Below are positions 18,713 through 27,135 of a stretch of DNA of 64,000 bases, piece by piece. The first letter of the stretch is position 1, and the number at the start of each line of letters is the position of its first letter. Location: contig NZ_BMUY01000007.1 in the NCBI RefSeq assembly GCF_014650435.1, forward strand, positions 186,001 through 250,000. The letters run 5' to 3'. The stretch comes from Streptomyces tendae. GTDB lineage: Bacteria > Actinomycetota > Actinomycetes > Streptomycetales > Streptomycetaceae. The notes under the pieces were generated by a model, which did no database searches, was not told the DNA's origin, and saw only the letters and a program-made list of their open reading frames with translations. The position numbers were made by a program, and so were the translations under genes.

Positions 18713-20140
18713 ATGAGCACCGGATCGCGGAACACCTGGGAGGCATGGGCGAGGTCCGTCCCGCCGCTCGCGTGCGAGAGCACCCGGGAGCCCTGCCTCG
18801 ACCCCATGACCACCGCCACCCGCCTCGCCCGGGCCGGACTCGCGGGCCAGTACGTGGTGTACGAGGCGGACGGCGGAGTCTGGCACTTCGCGGCCGGCTC
18901 CGACGTGAGTGTCACCGCGGACACCGGCGGCATCACCGCGCGCGCCGCCGGGCGCACCTGGACCTCGCGGACCGACGGGAGGCCACTGGCGGCGTTCGCC
19001 GACGCCCTGTCCGCCCTGCGTGACGAGGACGACGAGGGGAGCAGGGGCGAGGAGAACGCCGGAGGGCGCCACTTCTACGGCTGGGCGGCCTTCGAACTCG
19101 CCCACCTCCTTCACGCGGACCCCGCGTCGGCCGGGGACCGGCCCCTGCTGCACGCGATGGTCCCGTCCGTCGAGGTCACCCTCGGCGGCGACTCGACGGT
19201 GGTCCGCGCGGTGGACGAGGCATGGGCACGCAAGGTCGCCGACCTGCTCGCGGAGCCCGCGGCCGGGCAGTCCTCCACCCGCGACGAACCCGTGCGGGAG
19301 GGCACCGAGGGCATCATCGCGGCCGGCAGTGCCGCCTACGGTAAGGCGGTCGCGCGTACGGTCGGGGACATCCGCGCCGGGCTGCTGGAGAAGGCCGTGG
19401 TCTCCCGGAAGGTCCCGCTGCCCGCCGAGCGCCACCCGGACTTCCCCGCCACCTATCTCGCGGGCCGCCGGGCCAACACACCGGCACGGTCCTACTTGCT
19501 GGACCTCGGCGGTTACCGGGCCGCCGGCTTCAGCCCCGAGACGGTCCTCGAGGTCGGGGGCGACGGGCGCGTCAGCACCCAGCCGCTCGCGGGCACCCGC
19601 GCCCTGGGCGCCGACCCGGCGGAGAACGAGCGCCGGCGCGCGGAACTGCTCAGCGACCCCAAGGAGATACACGAGCACGCCGTGTCCGTACGTCTGGCCT
19701 GGGACGAGATGGCGGCCGTGTGCAGTCCCGGTTCCGTCGTGGTCGAGGAGTACATGGCGGTCCGTCCACGCGGCTCGGTGCAGCACCTCGCCTCACGGGT
19801 GACGGGCCGGCTCCGGCCGGACACCGGGCCCTGGGACGCCTTCGCCTCCCTCTTTCCGGCGATCACCGCCACCGGGGTCTCCAAACGCGCCGCACTTCAG
19901 ACGCTGGCCCGCCACGAGGACGGGCCGCGCGGCCTGTACGGCGGCGCGGTGTTCCGGGGGAGCACCGGCGGCGCCCTGGACGCCGCGCTCGTCCTGCGCA
20001 CGCTGATCGGCACGGGGGACGAGGCGTGGCTACGGGCGGGCGCCGGGGTCACCGCCCAGTCCAGCCCGGAACGGGAGATCGAGGAGACCTGCGAGAAACT
20101 GCGCAGCGTCGCCCCGTATCTGCGGTTCTCCGCGGACTGA
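18713..20140 (+). CDS. Salicylate synthase (MbtI/Irp9/YbtS family)
   Basis: 475-residue chorismate-utilising enzyme that converts chorismate through isochorismate to salicylate plus pyruvate, supplying the aryl starter. The C-terminal two thirds carries the family hallmarks: KAVVSRKV, the SPETV segment, QPLAGTRALG, a KEIHEH motif contributing metal ligands, LFPAITATGVSK, and a GLYGGAVF segment near the end. An upstream in-frame ATG at 18650 overlaps the transporter stop and would add 21 residues. I prefer 18713 because AGAAGGAAGG lies about nine bases before it and the extra residues look unstructured. It closes the siderophore operon. Confidence 0.94.
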   Translation: MSTGSRNTWEAWARSVPPLACESTREPCLDPMTTATRLARAGLAGQYVVYEADGGVWHFAAGSDVSVTADTGGITARAAGRTWTSRTDGRPLAAFADALSALRDEDDEGSRGEENAGGRHFYGWAAFELAHLLHADPASAGDRPLLHAMVPSVEVTLGGDSTVVRAVDEAWARKVADLLAEPAAGQSSTRDEPVREGTEGIIAAGSAAYGKAVARTVGDIRAGLLEKAVVSRKVPLPAERHPDFPATYLAGRRANTPARSYLLDLGGYRAAGFSPETVLEVGGDGRVSTQPLAGTRALGADPAENERRRAELLSDPKEIHEHAVSVRLAWDEMAAVCSPGSVVVEEYMAVRPRGSVQHLASRVTGRLRPDTGPWDAFASLFPAITATGVSKRAALQTLARHEDGPRGLYGGAVFRGSTGGALDAALVLRTLIGTGDEAWLRAGAGVTAQSSPEREIEETCEKLRSVAPYLRFSAD

Positions 20141-20179
20141 AGCCGTGCGACCGGCGGACCGCTCGTGCCCGATCACGCG

Positions 20180-20404
20180 TCAGACCTTGACGCGGTGCAG
20201 TTCGATCTCCGGATTGACGAAGAGGTGCACGAAACCGCAACGCAGACAGATCAGCCCCGTCGCCCTCTCGTCGGCCCAGGCCAGGTTGAACAACTCCCCG
20301 CCCGTGCTGTTGAGTTTCACCCCCCGCTCGCGGAACAGGTCGTTCTTGCAGACCTGACACGTGATCGACATCTCGCCCAGCGAGGCCCGTACCGCCTTGG
20401 CCAT
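20180..20404 (-). CDS. Small zinc-ribbon protein
   Basis: 74-residue protein with two CxxC knuckles (Cys 16/19 and Cys 53/56) spaced like a single-metal zinc ribbon. A purine-rich ribosome site (GGGAG) precedes the ATG. The region between the knuckles is polar and predicted soluble; no helix-turn-helix is evident. It converges on the salicylate synthase gene with only 39 bases between stops. I do not recognise a specific function. It may be a stand-alone zinc-ribbon nucleic-acid-binding protein. Its position beside a coelibactin-type cluster, which is zinc-regulated in S. coelicolor, makes a zinc link worth noting, but this is inference. Confidence 0.75.
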   Translation of the reverse strand: MAKAVRASLGEMSITCQVCKNDLFRERGVKLNSTGGELFNLAWADERATGLICLRCGFVHLFVNPEIELHRVKV

Positions 20405-20500
20405 GGCATCTCCCTTTCCGGGCCCGGCGCGGCGGCCGAGCCGACGCATTCCGCCACTCGTGCTCCGCCCATCTTCGGTCATCGCCGAGTGAACCCCTGC

Positions 20501-20530
20501 GCCGGTGCCGGTGCCGGTGCCGGCGCCGGT
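20501..20530. repeat. Hexanucleotide tandem repeat (GCCGGT)5
   Basis: Five head-to-tail copies of GCCGGT (the fourth reads GCCGGC) lie immediately after the stop codon of the VOC gene on the minus strand. Slippage in such a tract would change only the 3' untranslated region. No coding role is apparent. Confidence 0.85.
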
Positions 20531-20910
20531 CAGGGCCAGGACGTCGCCTGCTCGCGGAAGACGTCGGGGTCGCTCTCCACCGGCAGGACGCACAGCAGGT
20601 GTCCGCCGGGTGCCCGCAGTACACGGCACTCCTGCCATTGCGAGACCTCCTGGGCACCCAGGGCGATCAGGCGGGCCGTCTCCGCCGCCACGTCGTCGGT
20701 CTCGAAGTCCAGGTGGATGCGAGGGGCGTCGTCGACCGCCTGAACGGCCGTGACCAGCCCCGGAATCGCGTGGTGCAGGCTGGTGAACTGCGGTGCGGGC
20801 GCGAAGGGGCCGGCGGTGGCTCCGAGGGCTGCCGCCCAGAACTGCGCCGCCCGGGCGGCTGTGGCCGTAGGGGCGTCGATGATCACGGCGTACACACGGC
20901 TCCGGTGCAT
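20530..20910 (-). CDS. VOC (glyoxalase-like) family protein
   Basis: 126-residue protein of the vicinal-oxygen-chelate superfamily. The pattern is typical: an N-terminal beta strand RVYAVIIDAP, a helix containing AAQFWAAALG, and a C-terminal half with IHLDFETDD and APGGHLLCVLP, the position where metal-binding His/Glu residues occur in the family. The ATG follows a GAGAGG ribosome site. The substrate is unknown; such proteins include dioxygenases, glyoxalases and antibiotic-binding proteins. A second VOC gene lies just upstream on the same strand but is of a different subgroup. Confidence 0.82.
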   Translation of the reverse strand: MHRSRVYAVIIDAPTATAARAAQFWAAALGATAGPFAPAPQFTSLHHAIPGLVTAVQAVDDAPRIHLDFETDDVAAETARLIALGAQEVSQWQECRVLRAPGGHLLCVLPVESDPDVFREQATSWP

Positions 20911-21011
20911 GGGGGGACACCTCTCCCGATGGCGTCGCGGTCGAGTGATGCGGTCGTCCGACCTCGCGCCATCGTACGAGTGACCGGCGGCGGTGGGTGC
21001 CGTTCCGCCGG

Positions 21012-21380
21012 TCAGGTGCGGTCGTGGAGGGTGATGTGGTAGCCGTCGGGGTCGGCGAAGGTGAACGTCCGGCCGAACGGGCCGTCGATCGGTGCGGAGA
21101 CGATGGTGTGACCGTCGGCGACGAGGGCGTCGTGGATGGCCTGGACGTCGGTGGCGTGGAGCCAGATCGCGGCACCGATGCCGGGCTGGGCGACGGAGGC
21201 GAGATCGGTGCCGGGCACGACCTCGCGGAGGGCGAACGCGATCGGCTTCGTCTCGAAGACCACGGCGTGCGGCGGCCCGGCCTGCGAGCGGACGAGGCCG
21301 AGGTACTGCTCGTAGAACGCCTGTGAAGCGTCGAGGTCGCGGGCCTGGAGGGAGAGGAAGTCGGGGCCGGTGGCGGGCAT
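21012..21380 (-). CDS. VOC family protein under divergent MarR control
   Basis: 122-residue glyoxalase-like protein. The chosen ATG at 21380 has AAGGAG six bases upstream; longer in-frame starts would run through the operator region. Features: FLSLQARDLDASQAFYEQYLGL at the start, and TFTFADPDGYHITLHD at the end, where the terminal acidic and His positions match VOC metal sites. It is divergently transcribed from a MarR gene across a 60-base spacer containing two copies of a TGTCAG palindrome, so it is very likely a target of that regulator. The natural substrate is not predictable. Confidence 0.85.
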   Translation of the reverse strand: MPATGPDFLSLQARDLDASQAFYEQYLGLVRSQAGPPHAVVFETKPIAFALREVVPGTDLASVAQPGIGAAIWLHATDVQAIHDALVADGHTIVSAPIDGPFGRTFTFADPDGYHITLHDRT

Positions 21381-21400
21381 GGTGGTGCTCCTTCTCTTCA

Positions 21401-21442
21401 TGTCAGCTTTCTGACACGCAGCGTATGTCAGAATACTGACAT
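21401..21442. promoter_or_regulatory. Twin-palindrome operator of the MarR/VOC divergon
   Basis: Two perfect inverted repeats TGTCAG-N4-CTGACA occupy 21401-21416 and 21426-21441. The second extends to an 18-base perfect palindrome at 21425-21442 that runs into the marR start codon. Centre-to-centre spacing is 25 bases. Palindromes of this size are typical MarR-family sites, and the placement allows joint control of both divergent genes. Confidence 0.85.
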
Positions 21443-21902
21443 GAGTCAAAAGGGTGCCGGCATCGACCTGGACAAATCACTGGGCTACCTGCTGAAAGAG
21501 GCTTCGAGTGCCCTGCGCACAGCCATGGAGGAGGTGTTGCGGCCACTCGGCATGAGCGTGACGCACTACTCCTGCCTCGAGTTGCTGGCCCAGCGGCCGG
21601 GCCTGTCGAACTCCGAGCTGGCGCGCGGCGCGTTCGTGACCCGCCAGACGATGAACGTGCTGCTCCAGACCCTGGAACGCGAGGGCTACGTGACCAGGCC
21701 CGCGGAGGCGGCCGTCGGGAAGGTCCTTCCCGCGCGGCTCACGCCGAGCGGCCGCCGGAGCCTGGAGAAGGCGACCGTGGCGGTCCGGTCCGTCGAGGTC
21801 AGGATGCTGGCCGGGATGACCGAGGCGGAGCAGGCGCACGCGTTCCGCAGTCTGCAGAGCATGATCGGTTCCCTGCGCGAGCGCGACGAGGATGCCTCCT
21901 AG
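21441..21902 (+). CDS. MarR family transcriptional regulator
   Basis: 153-residue winged-helix regulator. It shows a DNA-binding core at about residues 45-105 (HYSCLELLAQ, SNSELARGAFVTRQTMNVLLQTLEREGYVTR) and a wing ending in LTPSGRRSLEKA, with flanking dimerisation helices. The ATG at 21441 begins inside the second operator palindrome, so the protein probably represses its own gene and the divergent VOC gene. The ligand is unknown. A leaderless or very short 5' leader is likely because no ribosome site fits between the palindromes and the start. Confidence 0.92.
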   Translation: MSQKGAGIDLDKSLGYLLKEASSALRTAMEEVLRPLGMSVTHYSCLELLAQRPGLSNSELARGAFVTRQTMNVLLQTLEREGYVTRPAEAAVGKVLPARLTPSGRRSLEKATVAVRSVEVRMLAGMTEAEQAHAFRSLQSMIGSLRERDEDAS

Positions 21903-21948
21903 CCCGCGCCTCGGCCCATCCGAACGCCGCGCCCGGCCGGAGTGCGGA

Positions 21949-22266
21949 TCAGGCCAGCGGCTCGTGATTGGCCCAGACGGCCCGGTACGGGTGGCGGGCC
22001 TGCCAGCGCCTGATGAGGTCGACGGCCCCGGGCATGGTGAAGGTCGCGTTCAGGGCGTCGAGGTCGGTCAGGCGCAGTTGCACGACGGCGCTGGCGACGG
22101 CCACCGGGGCGTGGTCGTCGCCCGGGACGCGGATGTGGTGCCGGGTCGCGACCGACTCGACCAGACCCGAACCCGTCACGAGCTCCTCGAACTCCTTGAG
22201 GTACTGGTCCAGCTCACTCGCGGGAATCGGATTGTCGAACGCTACGATCATGGTGTGGTGAATCAT
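21949..22266 (-). CDS. Hypothetical protein, Dabb-like ferredoxin fold
   Basis: About 105 residues, starting at MIHHTMIVAF; a second ATG at 22251 would give a protein five residues shorter. The opening strand MIVAFDNPIP followed by a helix (ASELDQYLKEFEELV), and a later pair AVVQLRLTDLDALNATF, resemble dimeric alpha/beta-barrel (Dabb/stress-responsive) proteins, though I cannot assign it firmly. It diverges from a LysR gene starting 95 bases away, which may regulate it. Longer in-frame starts overlap the LysR gene and were not chosen. Confidence 0.6.
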   Translation of the reverse strand: MIHHTMIVAFDNPIPASELDQYLKEFEELVTGSGLVESVATRHHIRVPGDDHAPVAVASAVVQLRLTDLDALNATFTMPGAVDLIRRWQARHPYRAVWANHEPLA

Positions 22267-22360
22267 GCCTTTAGGGAACAGGCATCTTTCCCGCCCGTCC
22301 AAGATCCATCCGATCTCGTTCCATGCCTCATGGGAATGGATCGGGCGGTAGCCTTGCGGC

Positions 22361-23227
22361 ATGGCCGAGCTGGAGACCCGCGAGCTGGAGTACTTCGTCG
22401 CCGTGGCGGAGGAGTTGCACTTCGGGCGCGCCGCGGCCGCCCTGGCGATCGCGCAGCCGGCCCTGTCCAAAGCGATCCGGCGCCTGGAATCCCGGCTCGG
22501 AGTGCGGCTGCTGGAGCGCTCGAGCAGACACGTCGCCCTCACTCCCGCCGGTGACGCGCTCCTGCGCCACGGCCGGCACGCGCTCAACGCCGTCGGCGCG
22601 GCTGCCGAGAGGGCCCGCCGGGCCGGTGATCACCAGGGTCGCCTGCGCCTGGTGATCAAACCCGGGGGTGACGCGAACCTCCTGTCCGGCATCCTGGCCG
22701 CTTACGCCGACCGTCCCGACGCCCGCCAGGTGGACATCCTGTTCGGCGGAGCCACCGACCGCGCCGACCACGTACGCGACGGCCGCGCCGATGTCGCCCT
22801 GCTCTACGCGCCGTTCGACGACTTGACCGGCCTGGACCACGAGACCCTGATGGTCGAGGGACGGGTCGCGATCCTGCCGCCGGACCACCGGCTCGCCGCC
22901 CGCTCGGAGGTCACTCTCGCCGACCTCGCCCAGGAGACGCTGCCCCGCTGGAAAGGCGTGCGCTGGACCGGAGCGCCCGAGGCCGGGCAGGGGCCCGAGG
23001 TCACGGACGCGGCCGAGGTCCTGCACATGATCAGACTGGGCCGCACCGTCGCACTCCTGCCCCGCTCACTCGCCCGGCCCATGCACCCCGACCTCGTCTA
23101 CCGGCCGGTGACCGACGCCCCCGACAGCGAACTCGTCCTGGCATGGTCGCAGGACGACCGCCGCCACCTGGTCGCCTCCTTCGTCGCCGCCGCCGCGGAG
23201 GCGAGCGCACGATCGGCGGGGGCGTGA
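22361..23227 (+). CDS. LysR family transcriptional regulator
   Basis: 288-residue regulator with an N-terminal winged HTH (ELEYFVAVAEELHFGRAA, then QPALSKAIRRLE) typical of LysR proteins. A co-inducer-binding domain follows from about residue 90 (GRLRLVIKPGG). The C-terminal half is somewhat short for the family. Its start lies 95 bases from that of the divergent Dabb-like gene, the usual arrangement for a LysR regulator and its target. The effector is unknown. Confidence 0.92.
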   Translation: MAELETRELEYFVAVAEELHFGRAAAALAIAQPALSKAIRRLESRLGVRLLERSSRHVALTPAGDALLRHGRHALNAVGAAAERARRAGDHQGRLRLVIKPGGDANLLSGILAAYADRPDARQVDILFGGATDRADHVRDGRADVALLYAPFDDLTGLDHETLMVEGRVAILPPDHRLAARSEVTLADLAQETLPRWKGVRWTGAPEAGQGPEVTDAAEVLHMIRLGRTVALLPRSLARPMHPDLVYRPVTDAPDSELVLAWSQDDRRHLVASFVAAAAEASARSAGA

Positions 23228-23321
23228 ACGCCCGCTCCGACGCACGCGGCCGTGAACGGATGCCTGAGCGACGGCCTGTTGACCCGCACCTCGGCCAGTG
23301 ACGGGCGGCCGGCCCTGCGCG

Positions 23322-24350
23322 TCAGTCCAGCGTCTGCGTCAGTTCGCTCCGGCTCGGTGTGTGAACGACGCGGCCGTACGCTCCGTTGACGATCGGCATG
23401 TAGGGCGGGACGTGCCCGCACTCGACGTCGGCGATGATCGGGACGTCGAGAGACCCGAGTGCGTCGAGGACGGCCTCGTGCTGGCTGAGGGAACGGTTGC
23501 CGGGTGCGTTGGTCCGGCCGACGAGGATCGCGTTGGCCCGGTCGAAGAACCCGGCGAGCCTCAGGCCGTGCAGGTTGCGGCAGATCGTGAACGCATCGTC
23601 GCCGGCTGCCTCCACGTACACCAGCAGCCCGTCCGGTGACTCGTCGCGAGCGAAAGCCGTGACATCGAGGTAGGCCGTCCCCGCGAGATTGCACAGGGTT
23701 TCCGTGCAGCCGCCGATCAGCCTTCCCTCGGCCTCCACGTCACCGCTCCCGTCGAGCCGCGTCCAGGCGCCCGCCGAGTCGAGCGTGTACTCGCGTACGT
23801 CCGGGCGGGCGGCGAAGTCGTCGAAGCCGGTGGTCCGGTGGCGACCGGGAGGTGTCTGGGTGAACCGGTGACCCGGGGGTGCCGCGACGACGTCGAGCCA
23901 CGATCGCAGTCCTTCAGGCACTCGGTAGGGCGTGTCCATGAGGTTGTTGCCGTGAACGGTCGCCGTCCCCGTGAGCAGAGTCATCGGCGTGATCAGGGTC
24001 GAGATGTCGGAGAACCCGACGAACCAGGTCGGCTCTGCTTCCCGAAGCCTGTCCCAGTCGAGCAGAGGTAGCAGGTCGATCGCGGTCTCGCCGCCCCACG
24101 GCGGCACGATGGCCTTGATGGTCGTATCGGTCAGCATCGACATCAGCTCGCTCGCCCGGTCGGCGGCGGAGGCGCTGACGTGCCCGGAACCGTCCATGCA
24201 CCGGCCGACGACGACCTCGTACCCGCGGTCCTGGACCTCACGGACGGCGACGTCGAGTCGCTCACGCAGTTCCTTCGGGACCCCGCTGGACGGAGAGGTG
24301 ACACCAACACGGTCGCCGGGACGCAGGGGAGACGGGTATCGAACAGCCAT
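23322..24350 (-). CDS. S66 family peptidase (LD-carboxypeptidase / MccF-like)
   Basis: 342-residue cytoplasmic serine peptidase. The N-terminus LRPGDRVGVTSPSSG is diagnostic. The nucleophile elbow is GFSD with Ser 114. A Glu in the GGCTETL stretch and His 313 in DVECGHVPP complete the expected Ser-Glu-His triad. Family members either cleave L,D bonds in recycled murein tetrapeptides or, as MccF, hydrolyse microcin C-type antibiotics. The long loop rich in Asp and Gly around residues 200-215 and the complete C-terminal domain look more MccF-like. No signal peptide is present. It stands alone, with no obvious operon partner. Confidence 0.9.
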   Translation of the reverse strand: MAVRYPSPLRPGDRVGVTSPSSGVPKELRERLDVAVREVQDRGYEVVVGRCMDGSGHVSASAADRASELMSMLTDTTIKAIVPPWGGETAIDLLPLLDWDRLREAEPTWFVGFSDISTLITPMTLLTGTATVHGNNLMDTPYRVPEGLRSWLDVVAAPPGHRFTQTPPGRHRTTGFDDFAARPDVREYTLDSAGAWTRLDGSGDVEAEGRLIGGCTETLCNLAGTAYLDVTAFARDESPDGLLVYVEAAGDDAFTICRNLHGLRLAGFFDRANAILVGRTNAPGNRSLSQHEAVLDALGSLDVPIIADVECGHVPPYMPIVNGAYGRVVHTPSRSELTQTLD

Positions 24351-24498
24351 GCGCCGGATTTTGGCACAGTGACGCGATGCTCCTGAAGGCCGGCCTCCTC
24401 GACCCGCACCCGCCGCGCCGGCCCGTCATCGCCGGGACCGTTCGGACGCGTAGGGTCGGCTCGACCGGGGTGCGACCAGGGACGGGGAGGGGCAGGAG

Positions 24499-25008
24499 AT
24501 GGCCCGGACGGGTACGACGGCCGTGCTGGCGCTGTTGCCGGACGCCGAGCCGCTGTTGCGGTCGGCCGCCGAGGTGGACGCACTGGCGGTGCGACCGGGT
24601 GTGCCCGCACATGCCGCGCTGCTCTATCCCTGGCTGCCCGCCGACGAGGTGGACGGGTCCGACGTGGACCGGCTGCGGGTCGCCCTACCGGTCGGCCCGG
24701 TCCCCGTCAGGTTGACCGCGGTCGAGCGAATCGGCGGGTTCGTCGGTGTCCCGGTGCCCGAACTGGGCCGGACAGCCGACGCCGTCCGCACAGCGTTCCC
24801 GGATCAGGTCCCTTACGGCGGCCGGTTCGGTCCCCGCCCGCCGGTGCACCTCACCGTGGCCCTGGACGTCGCCCCGCAGGCCGCCGCCGAGATCGCCCGC
24901 CGTACCGCCGCCGCCCTGCCGATCACCACGGAGGTCACCGCCCTGCACGTGGTCGGCCTGACCGACACGGGTTGGCACAGCCTCGCCGAACTGCCGCTCA
25001 GCCGCTAG
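24499..25008 (+). CDS. 2'-5' RNA ligase family (2H phosphoesterase) protein
   Basis: 169-residue protein with the two short histidine motifs of 2H phosphoesterases: HAALLY at about residues 38-43 and HLTV at about 117-120. The motifs are separated by about 75 residues as in the family. The first motif lacks the usual H-x-T/S form, so activity is uncertain. The ATG follows GGGGAGGGGCAGGAG. No neighbour suggests a substrate; members act on cyclic phosphates of RNA or nucleotides. Confidence 0.75.
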   Translation: MARTGTTAVLALLPDAEPLLRSAAEVDALAVRPGVPAHAALLYPWLPADEVDGSDVDRLRVALPVGPVPVRLTAVERIGGFVGVPVPELGRTADAVRTAFPDQVPYGGRFGPRPPVHLTVALDVAPQAAAEIARRTAAALPITTEVTALHVVGLTDTGWHSLAELPLSR

Positions 25009-25301
25009 TTCTTCCTACCGGGTCAGGTCGCGGCCGTGACAGCTTGGCGGGGTGCGCATGTCGGCTTCGCCCGGCTGTCTGCTGCCCGCGCCCGTATACC
25101 GCACCACCCGCCACCAGGCGGTCCGTATCCATGACTTCAGCCTGATTTCGTCCACGACACAGCGATCCGGCCAACCTCCTCCCGGTTCCCGCCTTCTGGA
25201 CAACCGGGCATCCGACCGCTCCCTCTCACAGCGCGGGCACAGCATGTGCCCGCCTGCTTCCTTCCCACCGCACCCCCCAGCACCTGAAGGACGAGGGATC
25301 G

Positions 25302-27059
25302 ATGACCAGAACGCGCACCACCCGGCTGCGACGTCCACTGCTCGCGGGCACCACGGCCGTCGCCGCCATGGCCGTGACCGCCGGACTCGTGGCCGCGACC
25401 GCGGAGCCGGCGAAGGCGGCGACCGGGCCCAAGCTGAGCCTCATCGCCGCGACCAACTCGCTCACGCTCACCTCCTGGAAGGAGGACCCGGGCGTCTACC
25501 TCGACCTCGGCACCTACCTCACCGCAGAGGGCAGGCCGCTGGAGCTCAAGGTGACCCGCAAGTCCTACAAGGACCCGGTGACCATCACCCAGACCGTGTA
25601 CGAGGGCGGCAAGGCCAAGGCCAAGACGCTGCCCAAGGGAACGGTGAAGGACTTCTCCGGACTGCCCGGCTTCGCGGAGGTCACGGTCACCGACAAGGCG
25701 GGCAAGAAGGTCCTCAGCCGGACCGAGGACTTCTGCCCCAACAACGCCAGCGGCCGGGTACGCCCGGACGCACCCGCCACCTCCAAGTATCCGGAGAGCT
25801 GCCCCACCAACCCGTTCACCCTCGGTTCGGTCTGGGGCGTGGAGAAGGGCTGGGCGGCCAACACCTACGCGGGTTCCTACACGGAGCCGGCCGCCCTGGC
25901 GCCCGGGACCTACACCGCCAAGGTCTCGGTCGCCAAGAAGTACCGCGACCTGTTCGGCATCGAGAACAAGCCCGCCACCGTCAAGGTGACCGTGGTGGAA
26001 CGGAGTTGGGAGGACGACCAGGGTGCCGTCGGATCGGCCGCGTCCAGGTCCGCGACGGCCGGTGAACACGCCGGTCACCAAGCAGCCCACCAGGCCCCGG
26101 CCGCACACGCGGGCCACGGGCCGGGACACGCCCCGACTCCCGCCCAGGCGGCGGCGCCGGCCACGAGCGGAGCGGGCCCCTCGTACAACGTGGGCCACGG
26201 ACCGCTCAAGGCGGCGCCGCCCGCCCTGCCCTGGGCGCTGAAGAAGGAGCAGGCCGCGCGTTCCCTGCCGGTCGGCGACAAGGGCGGCCAGACCGACGGC
26301 TCGCGCAAGGCCCCGGCGCTCCAGCCACTGGCGAAGCGACCGGCAGGCAAGCCCGCCGTACCGGACGTCCCCAAGCCCGACCTGCGCTCGCTGCCGGCCT
26401 ACGGCATCGTCGTCACCGACGGGGAGAAGGACATCCCCGGCAAGGACTACCTGGCCTTCAGCGCCAACGTGTGGAACGCCGGTCCGGCGCAACTGGTGGT
26501 GGACGGCTTCCGGTCGCCCGGCAAGGCCAAGATGGACGCCTACCAGTACTTCTACGACGCCAAGGGCAAGCAGGTCGGCTACACCCCGACCGGCACCATG
26601 GAGTGGGACCCGCGGCCGGGTCACATGCACTGGCACTTCACCGACTTCGCCAGCTACCGGCTGCTGAAGGCGGACAAGAAGGAGGCCGTGCGCAGCGGCA
26701 AGGAGGCCTTCTGCCTGGCCAACACCGACGCGATCGACTACACGGTGAAGAACGCCAACTGGCACCCGTACAACACCGATCTGGCCACCGCCTGCGGCGA
26801 GGAGAACTCCATCTCCGTCCGCGAGGTGCTCGACGTCGGTTCGGGCGACACGTACTCGCAGGACCTGCCGGGCCAGTCCTTCGACATCACGGACGTGCCC
26901 AACGGCACGTACTACATCCAGGTACTGGCCAACCCCGAGAAGCGGCTCAAGGAGACCAGCCTCGACAACAACAGCGCGCTGCGGAAGATCGTGCTCGGCG
27001 GCAAGCCCGACGCCCGGACCGTGACCGTCCCGGCGCACGACCTGGTGAACGCGAACTGA
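25302..27059 (+). CDS. Secreted lysyl-oxidase-like copper protein
   Basis: 585-residue exported protein. A Tat/Sec-type signal with an RLRRPLLAG start and a hydrophobic core runs to about residue 41. A beta-rich N-terminal domain (about 45-235) is followed by a His/Ala/Pro-rich low-complexity linker (about 255-370) and a C-terminal lysyl-oxidase domain (about 375-585). The copper motif HMHWHF at 441-446 matches the HxHxH core of lysyl oxidases. Animal lysyl oxidases oxidise peptidyl lysine; bacterial relatives are poorly studied, and the quinone-forming residues cannot be assigned by eye. The histidine-rich linker may also bind metal. Transcription ends at a strong shared hairpin. Confidence 0.87.
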   Translation: MTRTRTTRLRRPLLAGTTAVAAMAVTAGLVAATAEPAKAATGPKLSLIAATNSLTLTSWKEDPGVYLDLGTYLTAEGRPLELKVTRKSYKDPVTITQTVYEGGKAKAKTLPKGTVKDFSGLPGFAEVTVTDKAGKKVLSRTEDFCPNNASGRVRPDAPATSKYPESCPTNPFTLGSVWGVEKGWAANTYAGSYTEPAALAPGTYTAKVSVAKKYRDLFGIENKPATVKVTVVERSWEDDQGAVGSAASRSATAGEHAGHQAAHQAPAAHAGHGPGHAPTPAQAAAPATSGAGPSYNVGHGPLKAAPPALPWALKKEQAARSLPVGDKGGQTDGSRKAPALQPLAKRPAGKPAVPDVPKPDLRSLPAYGIVVTDGEKDIPGKDYLAFSANVWNAGPAQLVVDGFRSPGKAKMDAYQYFYDAKGKQVGYTPTGTMEWDPRPGHMHWHFTDFASYRLLKADKKEAVRSGKEAFCLANTDAIDYTVKNANWHPYNTDLATACGEENSISVREVLDVGSGDTYSQDLPGQSFDITDVPNGTYYIQVLANPEKRLKETSLDNNSALRKIVLGGKPDARTVTVPAHDLVNAN

Positions 27060-27095
27060 CCTGACCCCGCGGGGGCGTCAGCGCCCCGCTGCGAA

Positions 27096-27128
27096 GAGCC
27101 GACGGCCGCCCACGGTGGCCGTCGGCTC
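27096..27128. terminator. Bidirectional terminator hairpin
   Basis: GAGCCGACGGCC (27096-27107) pairs perfectly over 12 bases with GGCCGTCGGCTC (27117-27128) around a nine-base loop. It sits between the converging lysyl-oxidase-like and RpiR-type genes and should terminate both. Confidence 0.85.
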
Positions 27129-27135
27129 CTCCATG

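Noticed and set aside
1-20140. Zur or iron (DmdR) box within the siderophore cluster
   Set aside because: No convincing AT-rich palindrome of either type was seen; the cluster promoter is presumably left of the window.
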